Shown piece by piece: positions 1 through 8,191 of a stretch of 64,000 bases of DNA. Every line of letters begins with the position of its first letter. Positions within the stretch are counted from its first letter, which is position 1. This DNA is from Actinophytocola sp963840275 (lineage in GTDB: Bacteria; Actinomycetota; Actinomycetes; Mycobacteriales; Pseudonocardiaceae): positions 744,001 through 808,000 of the forward strand of contig CAWIYK010000002.1 of the NCBI GenBank assembly GCA_963840275.1, read 5' to 3'. A program made the position numbers and the translations under genes. The notes below the pieces were generated by a model. It was given only the letters and a program-made list of their open reading frames with translations. It searched no databases and was not told the DNA's origin.

Positions 1-1324
1 TGTCACCGCTCGCGGCGCCGTGCGCGAACCCGCCGAACAGGCCGACCGCGGCCATCAGCAGCGTCGACCCCGCCAGCGCCACGACGATGTGGCTCGACGC
101 CCAGCTCAGCCTGCTGATCCGGGTCGCGAGGATCGGCTCGGCGCGCAGCGCGGTCTCCTCCGACCGCAGCCGCATGACCGCGGAGATCCCGTACGCGGAC
201 ACGATCACGGCGAGGATGCCCATCTCCGCCGACAGGAACGCGTCGATCAGCCCTCGCTCGCCGCCCAGCTTCATGACCATCGCGCGGGCCTGCGGCGTGT
301 CGACGAACTCGCCGACCTGCGAGGCGATGCTGCCCAGCACCAACCCGCCGAGCGCCATGCCGACCAGCCAGCCGACGACGCCACCGCGCTGCAGCCGCAC
401 GGCCAGCGCGAGCGGGCTCGACAGCGACCGGCTCGCGTTCGCCCTGCCGGGCTTCTGCGCGAGCAGCCCCGCGCCGTGGTCGCGCCGCGCGACCAGCACG
501 TACGCGGCCGCGGACACCAGCGCGGCGAACACGACGAGGTACCCGAGCACCCACCACCGGTCGCCGGCGAACGGCCGGACCTGCTGTGCCCAGCCGATCG
601 GCGACAGCCACGACAGCCAGTTCGACGTGTCGGCGCCGGACGCGTCGCCCGCCGCCCGCAGCAGGTAGGCCCCGGCGAGCACCGCCGCCGCGAGGCTCCG
701 CGCGGTCCGCGCACCCTCCGTGACCTGCGCGGCCAGCGCACCGACCGCGGCGAACGCGATCCCGGCGCCGGCCCACGACAGACCGAACGCGAGCGCGCCC
801 GACGCGGGCAGGCCGGTGCCGATGAGGCTCAGCCCGGTCAGCAGCGCCAGCACGAGTGACGTGCCGACCGCCATCAGCAGCGCGGCGGTCAGCGCCGCGT
901 ACCGGCCGACCACCGTCGCGCCGAGCAGCTCCAGCCGGCCGGCCTCCTCCTCGGCGCGGGTGTGCCGCACCACCGTGAAGATCGCCACCAGCGCCACGAG
1001 CGCGGCGCCCATCGCGCCGAGCTTGATCAGCGAGACCGCGCCGAGCGAGGTCGGGTCGAACACCCGGCCGTACAACGCGACCATCGCGGGGGTGTCGTTG
1101 ACCGCGTTCGCGGCCCGCACCCGGGACTCGAGCGTCGTGTACAGGTCCTGCGCCGCCGACGACGAGCTGGCCGCCATCACGACGAACAGCACGATCCAGA
1201 CGCTGGCGACGACCCGGTCCAGCCGCAGCGCGAGCCGCAACAGCGTGCCCGTGCCGGCGAACCCGTCCCGCTGCCCGGCCGCGGCGGCCGTCGCGGGTCG
1301 CTGCGCGGCAACGGTCGCGGTCAT
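1..1324 (-). CDS. ABC-2 type exporter permease, C-terminus cut by window edge
   Basis: Polytopic membrane permease of a drug or lipid-type ABC exporter; the minus-strand frame is open from an ATG at 1324 to base 1, so the C-terminus lies outside the window. About 440 residues are visible, with repeated hydrophobic segments: one about 25 residues after the start (DRVVASVWIVLFVVMA), a pair around residues 100-150, and others after a long loop. The length and two-halves arrangement fit the large 12-helix permeases of actinobacterial antibiotic/polyketide exporters. The start overlaps the stop of the upstream ATPase gene (ATGA), so the two are translationally coupled. Substrate cannot be read from the sequence. 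Confidence 0.85.
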   Translation of the reverse strand, partial: MTATVAAQRPATAAAAGQRDGFAGTGTLLRLALRLDRVVASVWIVLFVVMAASSSSAAQDLYTTLESRVRAANAVNDTPAMVALYGRVFDPTSLGAVSLIKLGAMGAALVALVAIFTVVRHTRAEEEAGRLELLGATVVGRYAALTAALLMAVGTSLVLALLTGLSLIGTGLPASGALAFGLSWAGAGIAFAAVGALAAQVTEGARTARSLAAAVLAGAYLLRAAGDASGADTSNWLSWLSPIGWAQQVRPFAGDRWWVLGYLVVFAALVSAAAYVLVARRDHGAGLLAQKPGRANASRSLSSPLALAVRLQRGGVVGWLVGMALGGLVLGSIASQVGEFVDTPQARAMVMKLGGERGLIDAFLSAEMGILAVIVSAYGISAVMRLRSEETALRAEPILATRISRLSWASSHIVVALAGSTLLMAAVGLFGGFAHGAASGD

Positions 1325-2244
1325 TTCGTCACCGTCGCGTGCTTGCCGTTCTCGACGGCCATGTCCGCCTCGTAGTGACGCAGGAACAGCTCCTCGAGCG
1401 TCGGCGGCTGGCTGGTCAGGCTGCGCACGCCGACCTGCGTGAGCTGGCGCAGCACGCTGTCCAGCTCCTTGGTGTCCACGTCGAACTTGACCTGGGCGCC
1501 GTCGACCTTGAGGTCGTGCACGCCGGGGTGGTTCGTCAGACCGTTCGGTGCGGCCGCCAGCTCCGCGGAGATCGACGTGCGGGTCAGGTGGCGCAGCTCG
1601 GACAGCGTGCCGGTCTCGACCGTGCGCCCGAGGCGGATGATGCTCACCCGCTCACACAGGGTCTCGACCTCGGCGAGGATGTGGCTCGACAGCAGCACCG
1701 TGCGGCCGCGGCCGCGCTCCTCGGTGATGCAGTCCTGGAAGACGGCCTCCATCAGCGGGTCGAGGCCGGAGGTCGGCTCGTCGAGGATCAACAGCTCGAC
1801 GTTCGACGCGAGCGCCGCGACCAGGGCGACCTTCTGCCGGTTCCCCTTGGAGTACGTCCGGGCCTTCTTCGTGGGGTCGAGGTCGAAACGCTCCAGCAGG
1901 TCGGCGCGGCGCTGCTTGTCCAGCCCGCCACGCAGGCGGCCGAGCAGGTCGATCACCTCGCCGCCGGACAGGGTCGGCCACAGCGACACGTCGCCGGGCA
2001 CGTAGGCCAGTCTGCGGTGCAGGGACGTCGCGTCGGCCCAGGGGTCGCCGCCGAGCAGGCGGGTCTCGCCGGCATCGGCACGCAGCAGCCCGAGCAGCAC
2101 CCGGATGGTGGTCGACTTGCCGGAGCCGTTGGGGCCCAGGAAGCCGTGTACTTCCCCCGTACGCACCGTCAGGTCCAACCCGTCGAGTGCACGTGTCTGC
2201 CCGAACGTCTTGACCAGGCCGGACACGGAAATTGCGGTAGTCAT
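1321..2244 (-). CDS. ABC exporter ATP-binding protein
   Basis: Nucleotide-binding subunit of the exporter whose permease follows. The 307-residue protein has Walker A (GPNGSGKST, residues 37-45), an ABC signature region YSKGNRQKV and Walker B LLILDEPTSG, and a C-terminal extension typical of DrrA/CcmA-type drug-exporter ATPases, which work with a separate permease dimer in the membrane. The ATG at 2244 lies 20 bases from a perfect palindrome (2265-2280) that probably binds the divergently encoded regulator. Function as ATPase is clear; the substrate is unknown. Confidence 0.93.
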   Translation of the reverse strand: MTTAISVSGLVKTFGQTRALDGLDLTVRTGEVHGFLGPNGSGKSTTIRVLLGLLRADAGETRLLGGDPWADATSLHRRLAYVPGDVSLWPTLSGGEVIDLLGRLRGGLDKQRRADLLERFDLDPTKKARTYSKGNRQKVALVAALASNVELLILDEPTSGLDPLMEAVFQDCITEERGRGRTVLLSSHILAEVETLCERVSIIRLGRTVETGTLSELRHLTRTSISAELAAAPNGLTNHPGVHDLKVDGAQVKFDVDTKELDSVLRQLTQVGVRSLTSQPPTLEELFLRHYEADMAVENGKHATVTK

Positions 2245-2264
2245 GGTTTGGACCGTACTGTGGT

Positions 2265-2280
2265 TTCACAAAGTTGTGAA
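2265..2280. promoter_or_regulatory. Palindromic operator between ABC exporter and regulator
   Basis: Perfect inverted repeat TTCACAA-AG-TTGTGAA in the short divergent intergenic region, 20 bases upstream of the ATPase start and about 50 upstream of the regulator start. It is AT-rich in GC-rich surroundings, as expected for a dimeric winged-helix repressor site controlling both genes. Inference from symmetry and position. Confidence 0.6.
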
Positions 2281-2329
2281 GTTAAGAAAACGTATAAACC
2301 TGATGGTGACCACACGGCCGGAGGAGAAG

Positions 2330-2824
2330 ATGCAGAACGTGACGAACGCTCCAGAAGGCCAGCCACGTGACGTCGACCGGTTCATCGAGCGGTTCGCCAT
2401 GTTCCTGGCCGACGCCGGGCTGGCTCGCATGCCGGCGCGGGTGTTCGGCGCGCTGCTTGTAACCGACGACGGCAAGCTGACCGCGGGCGAACTGGCCGAC
2501 CGGCTCCAGGTGAGCCCGGCCGCGATCTCCGGGGCGGTCCGCTACCTGGTGCAGGTGGGCCTGATCGTGCGGCGGCGGGACCCCGGCGAGCGACGAGACC
2601 ACTACGAGGTGACCGACGACCTCTGGTACGAGGTGTACGCCAACCGGGACGACCAGTTCAAGCAGTGGTCGGAGCTCATGGAGGAGGGTGTCGCCGCGGT
2701 CGGTTCGGACACGAAGGCGGGCTGGCGACTGGACAAGAGCCGCCAGTTCTTCGACTTCCTGCGCGAGGAGATACCCGAGCTGCTGAACAAATGGCGTGCG
2801 TACGAGAAGTCCCACGGTGGGTAA
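2330..2824 (+). CDS. GbsR/MarR-type winged-helix transcriptional regulator
   Basis: Probable repressor of the divergent ABC exporter. The protein (about 164 residues from ATG 2330) contains a winged-helix region with LTAGELADRLQVSPAAISG as the recognition helix area, followed by a wing (VRRRDPGERRDHYEV) and a helical C-terminal dimerisation part. This pattern matches the GbsR-like MarR regulators that sit beside actinobacterial drug exporters. ATG 2330 is preferred because GGAGGA at 2320-2325 precedes it; an in-frame ATG at 2303 would add nine residues. The upstream palindrome at 2265-2280 is a likely autoregulatory site. Confidence 0.85.
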   Translation: MQNVTNAPEGQPRDVDRFIERFAMFLADAGLARMPARVFGALLVTDDGKLTAGELADRLQVSPAAISGAVRYLVQVGLIVRRRDPGERRDHYEVTDDLWYEVYANRDDQFKQWSELMEEGVAAVGSDTKAGWRLDKSRQFFDFLREEIPELLNKWRAYEKSHGG

Positions 2825-2833
2825 CGTGACGGC

Positions 2834-4495
2834 GTGACCGACGAGAACCCCGTGCTCCAGCTCGCCGACGAGCTGCTCCAGCTGTCCTTCCGCGCCGACC
2901 CGCTGTACGCGACGATCATCGGCGTGCCCGGCTACGGCGGCGATCTGTCCGACCGCTCCGAGGCCGCCGAGCAGGATCTGCGCGCGCGGGTGTGCGCCGT
3001 GGCCGACCGGCTGACCGCGGTCGAACCGGACGGCCGCGCCGCGGACGACGTGGTCACCAGGGCCATGGCCATCCACCACGCCAACCAGATGGTCGACGAG
3101 CTGGACACACGCCAGGTCGAGTTCACGATCAGCGACCTGTTCGTCGCCCCGGCCGCCGAGCTGATCATGACCATGCCGATGATCCCGATCTCGAACGACG
3201 AGCAGGCGCGGGACTACCTCGCCCGGCTGCGTGCCGTGCCCGCCTCCCTGAGCGCCGTCGCCCAGCGGCACCGCGACGGCGTCGCCGCGGGCCGGGTGCC
3301 GGTCGAGCGCCTCGTCGGCAACGCGATCGCGCACCTGGACCGCTACCTCGCCGACCCCGACGGCGACCCGCTCGCCCGCCAGGAGTTCACGCCGGAGTTC
3401 GCGGCCGAGCGCGCGCAGGTGCTCGCCGAGGTCGTGCGGCCCGCGTTCGCCGAGTACCGGCGGGTGCTCGCCGACGAGATCCGCCAGCACGGCCGGCCGG
3501 AGGACAAGGTCGGCGTGTGCTGGCTGCCCGACGGCGTGGAGATCTACCGCAAGCTCGCGAAGGCGCACACCACGACCGACCGCGGCCCCGACGACCTGCA
3601 CCAGACCGGCCTCGACGTCATCGCGCGGCTGACCGAGGAGTACGCGGAGATCGGCTCGCGGGTGTTCGGCACCACCGACCGCGCGGAGATCTTCGAGCGG
3701 ATGACCACCGACCCGGCCATGCGCTGGCGCGACGGGGACGAGCTGCTCGACTCCGCGCGCGACGCCGTCGCCCGCGCGGAGGCGGCGGTGCCGGCGTGGT
3801 TCGGCAGGCTCGCGTCGTCGCAGTGCAAGATCGAGCCGGTGCCCCCGGCCGACGCGCCGGGCGCGCCCGCCGCGTTCTACCTGTGGCCGTCGATGGACGG
3901 GCAGCGGCCGGGCATCTACTTCGCGAACACCGACCGCGCCGAGGAGCGCGACAAGTTCGTGTCCGAGGTGATGGCGTTCCACGAGGCCGTGCCGGGCCAC
4001 CACTTCCAGATCGCCATCGCGCAGGAGCTGACCCACCTGCCGATGTTCCGCCGCGTGACCAACCCGAACGCGTACGCGGAGGGCTGGGGCCTCTACACCG
4101 AGCGGCTGGCCGAGGAGATGGGCCTGTACTCGAGCGACGTCTACCGCCTCGGCATGCTCGCCATGGACTCGATGCGCGCCGGCCGGCTCGTCGTCGACAC
4201 CGGCATGCACGCCAAGGGCTGGAGCCGCCAGCAGGCCGTCGACTACCTGCGCGAGAACACGCCGATGTCCGACCTGGAGATCGGCAACGAGATCGACCGG
4301 TACATCGCGTACCCGGGCCAGGCCCTGTCCTACATGGTCGGCAGGCTGGAGATCCAGCGGATCCGTCGGGCCGCGGAGGAGGCGCTCGGCACGCGCTTCG
4401 ACATCCGCGAGTTCCACGACGTGGTGCTGGGCAACGGCTCGCTGCCGCTGCGGGTGCTGGACGAGGTCGTGTCCGGCTGGGTGCGGTCGGTCTAA
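2834..4495 (+). CDS. DUF885 family protein (putative zinc-dependent hydrolase)
   Basis: A 553-residue soluble protein of the DUF885 family, whose members resemble metallopeptidases. The family hallmark FHEAVPGHHFQ (an HExxx-GHH zinc-binding motif) is present near residue 380, followed by NAYAEGWGLYTE, which contributes a further glutamate in related enzymes. No signal peptide or membrane segment is visible, so it is probably cytoplasmic. The GTG start at 2834 lies 9 bases after the regulator stop, so the two may be co-transcribed. The substrate is unknown. The 3' end overlaps the convergent gene by four bases. Confidence 0.9.
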   Translation: MTDENPVLQLADELLQLSFRADPLYATIIGVPGYGGDLSDRSEAAEQDLRARVCAVADRLTAVEPDGRAADDVVTRAMAIHHANQMVDELDTRQVEFTISDLFVAPAAELIMTMPMIPISNDEQARDYLARLRAVPASLSAVAQRHRDGVAAGRVPVERLVGNAIAHLDRYLADPDGDPLARQEFTPEFAAERAQVLAEVVRPAFAEYRRVLADEIRQHGRPEDKVGVCWLPDGVEIYRKLAKAHTTTDRGPDDLHQTGLDVIARLTEEYAEIGSRVFGTTDRAEIFERMTTDPAMRWRDGDELLDSARDAVARAEAAVPAWFGRLASSQCKIEPVPPADAPGAPAAFYLWPSMDGQRPGIYFANTDRAEERDKFVSEVMAFHEAVPGHHFQIAIAQELTHLPMFRRVTNPNAYAEGWGLYTERLAEEMGLYSSDVYRLGMLAMDSMRAGRLVVDTGMHAKGWSRQQAVDYLRENTPMSDLEIGNEIDRYIAYPGQALSYMVGRLEIQRIRRAAEEALGTRFDIREFHDVVLGNGSLPLRVLDEVVSGWVRSV

Positions 4496-5505
4496 CCGGC
4501 CTTCACGGTCGCCAGGACGTCCTGCGACACCGAGGCCGCGACCGGCTCCGGTGTCGCGGGACCGCCCGCGAGGTCGTTGACCACCACGAGCATGGCGACG
4601 CCGGTCGGCTCGCCCTCCGTCTCGAGCAGGACGCCGACGATCGCGACCTCGCCCTCGGTGGCCTGGCAGGCCGGCTTCGTCACGACCGGCTTCACGTTGG
4701 CGGTCAGCGTCATGGCGGTCCTGCCGTCGACCTCGGTCTCGGTCGGCGTCGGCACGTCGACCGCGGCGTCCGGGCCGTAGTAGGTGGCGGCGAACGACTT
4801 CGCGAAGTCCTCGACCGTCGACGTCAGGTCGAGGTCGGTGCCGCCCTTGCCCTGCACGTCACCGCTCGCGGCGAACGTGCGGACGTAGGTGGAGCCCTCG
4901 CAGTCGTACGAGCCGTAGTTGGCGACGCCGGTGAAGTCGACCTCCAGGCCGCTGGTGCGCGCGTCCGTCGACGGCTCCCACTCCGGGGGCACCTGGTAGC
5001 TCAGGCCCGCGTCGGCGGCGTTGTCGATGCTGACCCAGCCGTCGCGGTCGCCCGATTCCGTCGACGGGGTCCGCTCGGACGGCTCGCGCTCCGACGGCGA
5101 CGTCCGCACCGTCGACTCGCTCGTGGTCTTGTCCTGCTGGTCGTCCGCGGCCGGCTGTGAGCCGTTGCGGTTGACCAGCACGATCGCCACGACCGCGCCA
5201 AGGATGATCACGATCGCCACGAGGCTCAGGATCATCGGCGTCTTGGAGCGCTTCGGCGGCGGTGGTGGCGGACCGTAGCCCTGCGCGGGGAACCCGCCGG
5301 TCTGGTAGCCGTACTGCTGGTACGGGTCGGCCTGCGCGTACGGGTCCGGCTGGCCGTAGCCGGTGGGACCGTACGGGTCGGCGCCCGGGTCGGCGCCTGG
5401 GTTGACGCCGTAGGGATTCGCGTTCGGGTCGTTCCCGTAGGGATCAGGGCCGTAGGGCTGGTTCCATCCGCCCTGTCCACCGTCGTTGCCCTGCCATCCG
5501 GTCAC
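4492..5505 (-). CDS. Proline/glycine/tyrosine-rich single-pass membrane protein
   Basis: Unrecognised function. From the GTG at 5505 the protein has about 337 residues: a low-complexity N-terminus with repeated PYG/DPY/NPYG units ending in six prolines, one transmembrane segment (MILSLVAIVIILGAVVAIVLV), a Ser/Thr/Glu-rich linker and a C-terminal globular domain with several cysteines, probably outside the cell. The layout (proline-rich cytosolic tail, one helix, extracellular sensor-like domain) is common among actinobacterial envelope proteins. The frame stays open upstream to 5607, but that extension has no repeat character and the GTG fits better. It converges with the DUF885 gene. Confidence 0.75.
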   Translation of the reverse strand: MTGWQGNDGGQGGWNQPYGPDPYGNDPNANPYGVNPGADPGADPYGPTGYGQPDPYAQADPYQQYGYQTGGFPAQGYGPPPPPPKRSKTPMILSLVAIVIILGAVVAIVLVNRNGSQPAADDQQDKTTSESTVRTSPSEREPSERTPSTESGDRDGWVSIDNAADAGLSYQVPPEWEPSTDARTSGLEVDFTGVANYGSYDCEGSTYVRTFAASGDVQGKGGTDLDLTSTVEDFAKSFAATYYGPDAAVDVPTPTETEVDGRTAMTLTANVKPVVTKPACQATEGEVAIVGVLLETEGEPTGVAMLVVVNDLAGGPATPEPVAASVSQDVLATVKAG

Positions 5506-5722
5506 ACGCAGGACGATATCCCGAACCAGTTGCGGCAGGGCAACTTTCCCCGATAACGGTGCGCTATAGGTGATCGCGATCGAGTGACCGTGGCCGGAAA
5601 ATGCCACCCCCCGTAGTGGATGTGTTACTGCTCTGAGTAAAGTGCGCTCGCCTGATCGACTTCCCTGTCACCCGGATAGGCGAGGCAGGGGCGGAACTCG
5701 TTCGGACAGACCTAGGAGAGAC

Positions 5723-6922
5723 ATGGCTAGTCGGTTGAAGCTCGCCCGTTCGGGGGCCGCGGTCGCGGCAGCCTCGGTGGCACTGATGACGGCGGCGGCG
5801 ATTCCCGCCGGTGCGGACCCGGCCACCGGCACGGTGGACGAGAACGGGTACACGAACGGCTTCCACGTCAACGTCGGTCCGGACCACGAGGACATGAGCG
5901 CGAGCCTGATCGGCTTCACGCTCGCCGACGGCACCAAGCTTCAGATGTACTGCGTCGAGATCAACACGAGCATCGACAAGAAGCACGCCATGGTCGAGAA
6001 GCCGTGGGACCAGTACCCGAACGCGGAGTCGCCGTTCCACGAGAACCGCGACAAGATCAACTGGGTGCTGCACAAGGGTTTCCCGGTGGTCAGCGCGGAG
6101 GCGCTCACCACGCTGCTCACCGAGCAGGGCGTCGCGCTGAAGGACGGCATCGACAAGAAGGAAGCCATCTCGGCGACCCAGGCGGCCGTGTGGCACTTCA
6201 GCGACGGCACGAACCTGAACAAGGAAAACCCGCTGCCGAGCGGCCCGGAGAGCGCCAAGGCCGACGTCGTCGCGCTGTACGACTACCTGACCGGCGCGGC
6301 CAACACCGGCATCGGTGACCAGCCGACCCCGGCGCTCGAGGTGTCCCCGGCCGAGCAGGCCGGCGAGGCCGGCAAGCGGATCGGCCCGTTCACCGTCAAC
6401 ACCACCGGTGACGTCGAGAAGCTGACCACCAAGCTGCCCGAGGGCGTCAAGGTCACCGACGTCGACGGCGTCGAGTTCACCGCCGACAAGATCAAGAACG
6501 GCGCGCAGCTGTATCTGGACGTGCCCGCGGGCGCGGCGGAGGGCAACGGCACCTTCGAGCTGACGGCGACCGCCAACGTCGACACCGGCCGGCTCTTCGT
6601 CGGTGAGAACTACGGCAAGAAGAAGAAGACCCAGTCGCTGATCGTGGCGACGGCCGAGACGAGCGAGATCGTCGCGTCGGCCGGTGGCAAGTGGACCGTG
6701 TCCACCACGCCGACGACGGAGACCACGCCGCCGACCGAGACCACGGAGACCACCACCACGCCGCCGACCACCTCGTCGGCCGCACCGGTGGCGCAGCCGA
6801 AGAACACCGGCGGTCTCGCCGAGACCGGTGCGTCGATCTTCACGCCGATCCTGATCGGTGTCGTGCTCGTGGGCGCCGGCATCGGCGCGCTGTTCTTCCA
6901 GCGTCACCGCAGGCGCGTCTGA
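5723..6922 (+). CDS. Thioester-domain (TQXA) surface protein with LAxTG sortase signal
   Basis: Cell-wall-anchored adhesin-type protein of about 399 residues. It begins with a Sec signal peptide (residues 1-31, cleavage near PAGADP). The thioester domain (TED/TQXA family) shows the reactive cysteine in QMYCVEIN (Cys77) and the partner glutamine in ATQAAVWHF (Gln153), which in this family form an internal Cys-Gln thioester able to attach covalently to a host or matrix surface. A second Ig-like domain, a Thr/Pro/Glu linker, LAETG (about 365-369), a hydrophobic helix and a basic tail (RHRRRV) follow. LAxTG suggests a class E sortase, which is not in this window. AGGAG at 5714-5718 fixes the ATG at 5723. 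Confidence 0.9.
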   Translation: MASRLKLARSGAAVAAASVALMTAAAIPAGADPATGTVDENGYTNGFHVNVGPDHEDMSASLIGFTLADGTKLQMYCVEINTSIDKKHAMVEKPWDQYPNAESPFHENRDKINWVLHKGFPVVSAEALTTLLTEQGVALKDGIDKKEAISATQAAVWHFSDGTNLNKENPLPSGPESAKADVVALYDYLTGAANTGIGDQPTPALEVSPAEQAGEAGKRIGPFTVNTTGDVEKLTTKLPEGVKVTDVDGVEFTADKIKNGAQLYLDVPAGAAEGNGTFELTATANVDTGRLFVGENYGKKKKTQSLIVATAETSEIVASAGGKWTVSTTPTTETTPPTETTETTTTPPTTSSAAPVAQPKNTGGLAETGASIFTPILIGVVLVGAGIGALFFQRHRRRV

Positions 6923-6945
6923 CACGCTCGACGTAAGGTCCACTG

Positions 6946-6987
6946 ATGGTGGTCTCCGCCAGGAATTCGCCTGGGGGAGACCACCAT
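6946..6987 (+). terminator. Strong intergenic hairpin after thioester-domain gene
   Basis: A 12-bp perfect inverted repeat (ATGGTGGTCTCC / GGAGACCACCAT) with an inner CCAGG/CCTGG pair, 24 bases after the stop codon. There is no T-run, as is usual for actinobacterial terminators. Confidence 0.8.
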
Positions 6988-7046
6988 TGGTCGTAGTAGG
7001 TTGACTATGGCCACCGTTGACCGAGTGCGTGGAAGGAGCCTTCGTC

Positions 7047-7250
7047 ATGGGCATCGACTTCGATGGCCTGAAGAACAAGGCACAGGACCTCGTCGAGAAG
7101 CACGGTGACAAGATCGAGGGCGGGGTCGAGAAGGCCGGCGACTTCGCGAAGAAGAAGTTCGGCCACGACGAGCAGGTGGACAAGGTCGTCGACAAGATCC
7201 AGGACACGATCCCGGACCGGCCCGCAACAGGGGAGTCCCGCGACAAGTGA
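7047..7250 (+). CDS. MT0933-like antitoxin
   Basis: A 67-residue charged helical protein from ATG 7047, placed 9 bases after GGAAGGAG. The pattern GIDFDGLKNKAQDLVEKHGD followed by VEKAGDFAKKKFG matches the MT0933/Rv0909-like antitoxin family (PF14013), small Lys/Asp/Glu-rich proteins paired in mycobacteria with a short toxin. No recognisable toxin lies next to it. The downstream glycolipid-binding-domain gene overlaps its stop (GTGA), so the two are co-translated. Family assignment rests on sequence pattern only, and the toxin-antitoxin role is unproven for many members. Confidence 0.75.
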   Translation: MGIDFDGLKNKAQDLVEKHGDKIEGGVEKAGDFAKKKFGHDEQVDKVVDKIQDTIPDRPATGESRDK

Positions 7251-7840
7251 CCACCACGCCGCCCGGTACCCGAAAGCCGATCGTCGTCACATGGCAGGGG
7301 ACGAACAGAACGAGCCTGGAGTCGGTTCGCCTGTTCGTGTCAGATGGTCGGTTGCGCGCGTCCGGGCGGCTGGTCGTCGCGGCGGAGACGGCGTTCAGCG
7401 CGTCGTTCGAGTTCACGGCGTCCCGTGCCGGTGACGTCGGCCGGGGCCTGCTGCGCACCACCGCCTCGGACTCCGAACGCCAGATCTCCGTCGGACGCAC
7501 GGAGGACGGCATCTGGCTCGTCGACCACGGCAAGGGCGCGACGGAACGCAACGAGTTCGACGGCGCCGCCGACGTCGACGTCGCCGGCTCGGTGACCTTC
7601 ACCGCGTTACCCATCCGCCGGCTGGGCCTGCACCGCGAGAAGGCCACCGCGGAGCTGCCGGTGCTGTACATCTCCATGCCGGACCTCACCGTGACGCTCG
7701 TCCGCCAGACCTACCGCACGGTGTCGATCACCGAGAACGGCGCGGTAGTCAACTACTCGGACGAGAACCGCAGCGCGGACATAACCGTGGACCGAGACGG
7801 TCTACCGCTGGAGTACCCAGGCGTGGCAACCCGCCTCTGA
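7247..7840 (+). CDS. Putative glycolipid-binding domain protein
   Basis: A 197-residue protein resembling the putative glycolipid-binding family (PF06475, formerly DUF1089): a predicted beta-rich fold with RISVGRTEDG-like and AADVDVAGSVTFTALPIRRLGL motifs that define the family. No signal peptide or membrane helix is seen. The GTG at 7247 overlaps the antitoxin stop. Some family members occur beside lipid or envelope genes, but no specific ligand can be named. A repeat with DnaA-box-like sequences begins 6 bases after its stop. Confidence 0.75.
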   Translation: MTTTPPGTRKPIVVTWQGTNRTSLESVRLFVSDGRLRASGRLVVAAETAFSASFEFTASRAGDVGRGLLRTTASDSERQISVGRTEDGIWLVDHGKGATERNEFDGAADVDVAGSVTFTALPIRRLGLHREKATAELPVLYISMPDLTVTLVRQTYRTVSITENGAVVNYSDENRSADITVDRDGLPLEYPGVATRL

Positions 7841-7845
7841 GTCAG

Positions 7846-7987
7846 TTGTCCACAACCCTGCCAGTTATCCACAGGAAAGATCCACATCCCCCAGGCTGTC
7901 GGTAGGCGCCGGTAGACTGGGCACTGGGCCGCCCCCGGGATCGGGTGGGGGCTGCATCGCGTGGGGCTGCATCGCGCGCGGGGCCTT
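7846..7987. repeat. Dispersed repeat copy A with DnaA-box-like sequences
   Basis: First of three near-identical copies in the window (others at 46434 and 50182). It starts with TTGTCCACA (7846-7854) and TTATCCACA (7865-7873), continues with AAGATCCACAT and GGTAGACTGGGCACTGGGCC, then a CCCCCGGGATCGGGTGGGGG hairpin and GCTGCATCGCG. In this copy the last segment is tandemly duplicated. The core from about 7909 to 7961 is almost invariant between copies, while the flanks differ. Confidence 0.85.
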
Positions 7988-8191
7988 CGATGATGGTGCG
8001 TTTGATGCCATGCGCAGCCCGGGACCGAAATCTCTCGGGATCGGCGACTCGTCCGAGAAACGCCCGGCCCGACAGCCTCGGCCGCCGACGTTGGCTCGGC
8101 GACGTCAGCCGGCAGTCTCGGTCCGGCGGCAGCAGCGCAGCGATTATGGCTCGGGAACCCCAGCCCGACAGCCATGCCGGCACCGGAGACC

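Noticed and set aside
2282..4417. Long minus-strand open frame across the DUF885 gene
   Set aside because: Antisense shadow of a well-supported gene in GC-rich DNA.
7842..8183. Minus-strand frames with similar protein ends over the three dispersed repeats
   Set aside because: The protein similarity only reflects the shared repeat DNA; starts, flanks and codon use do not agree between copies.
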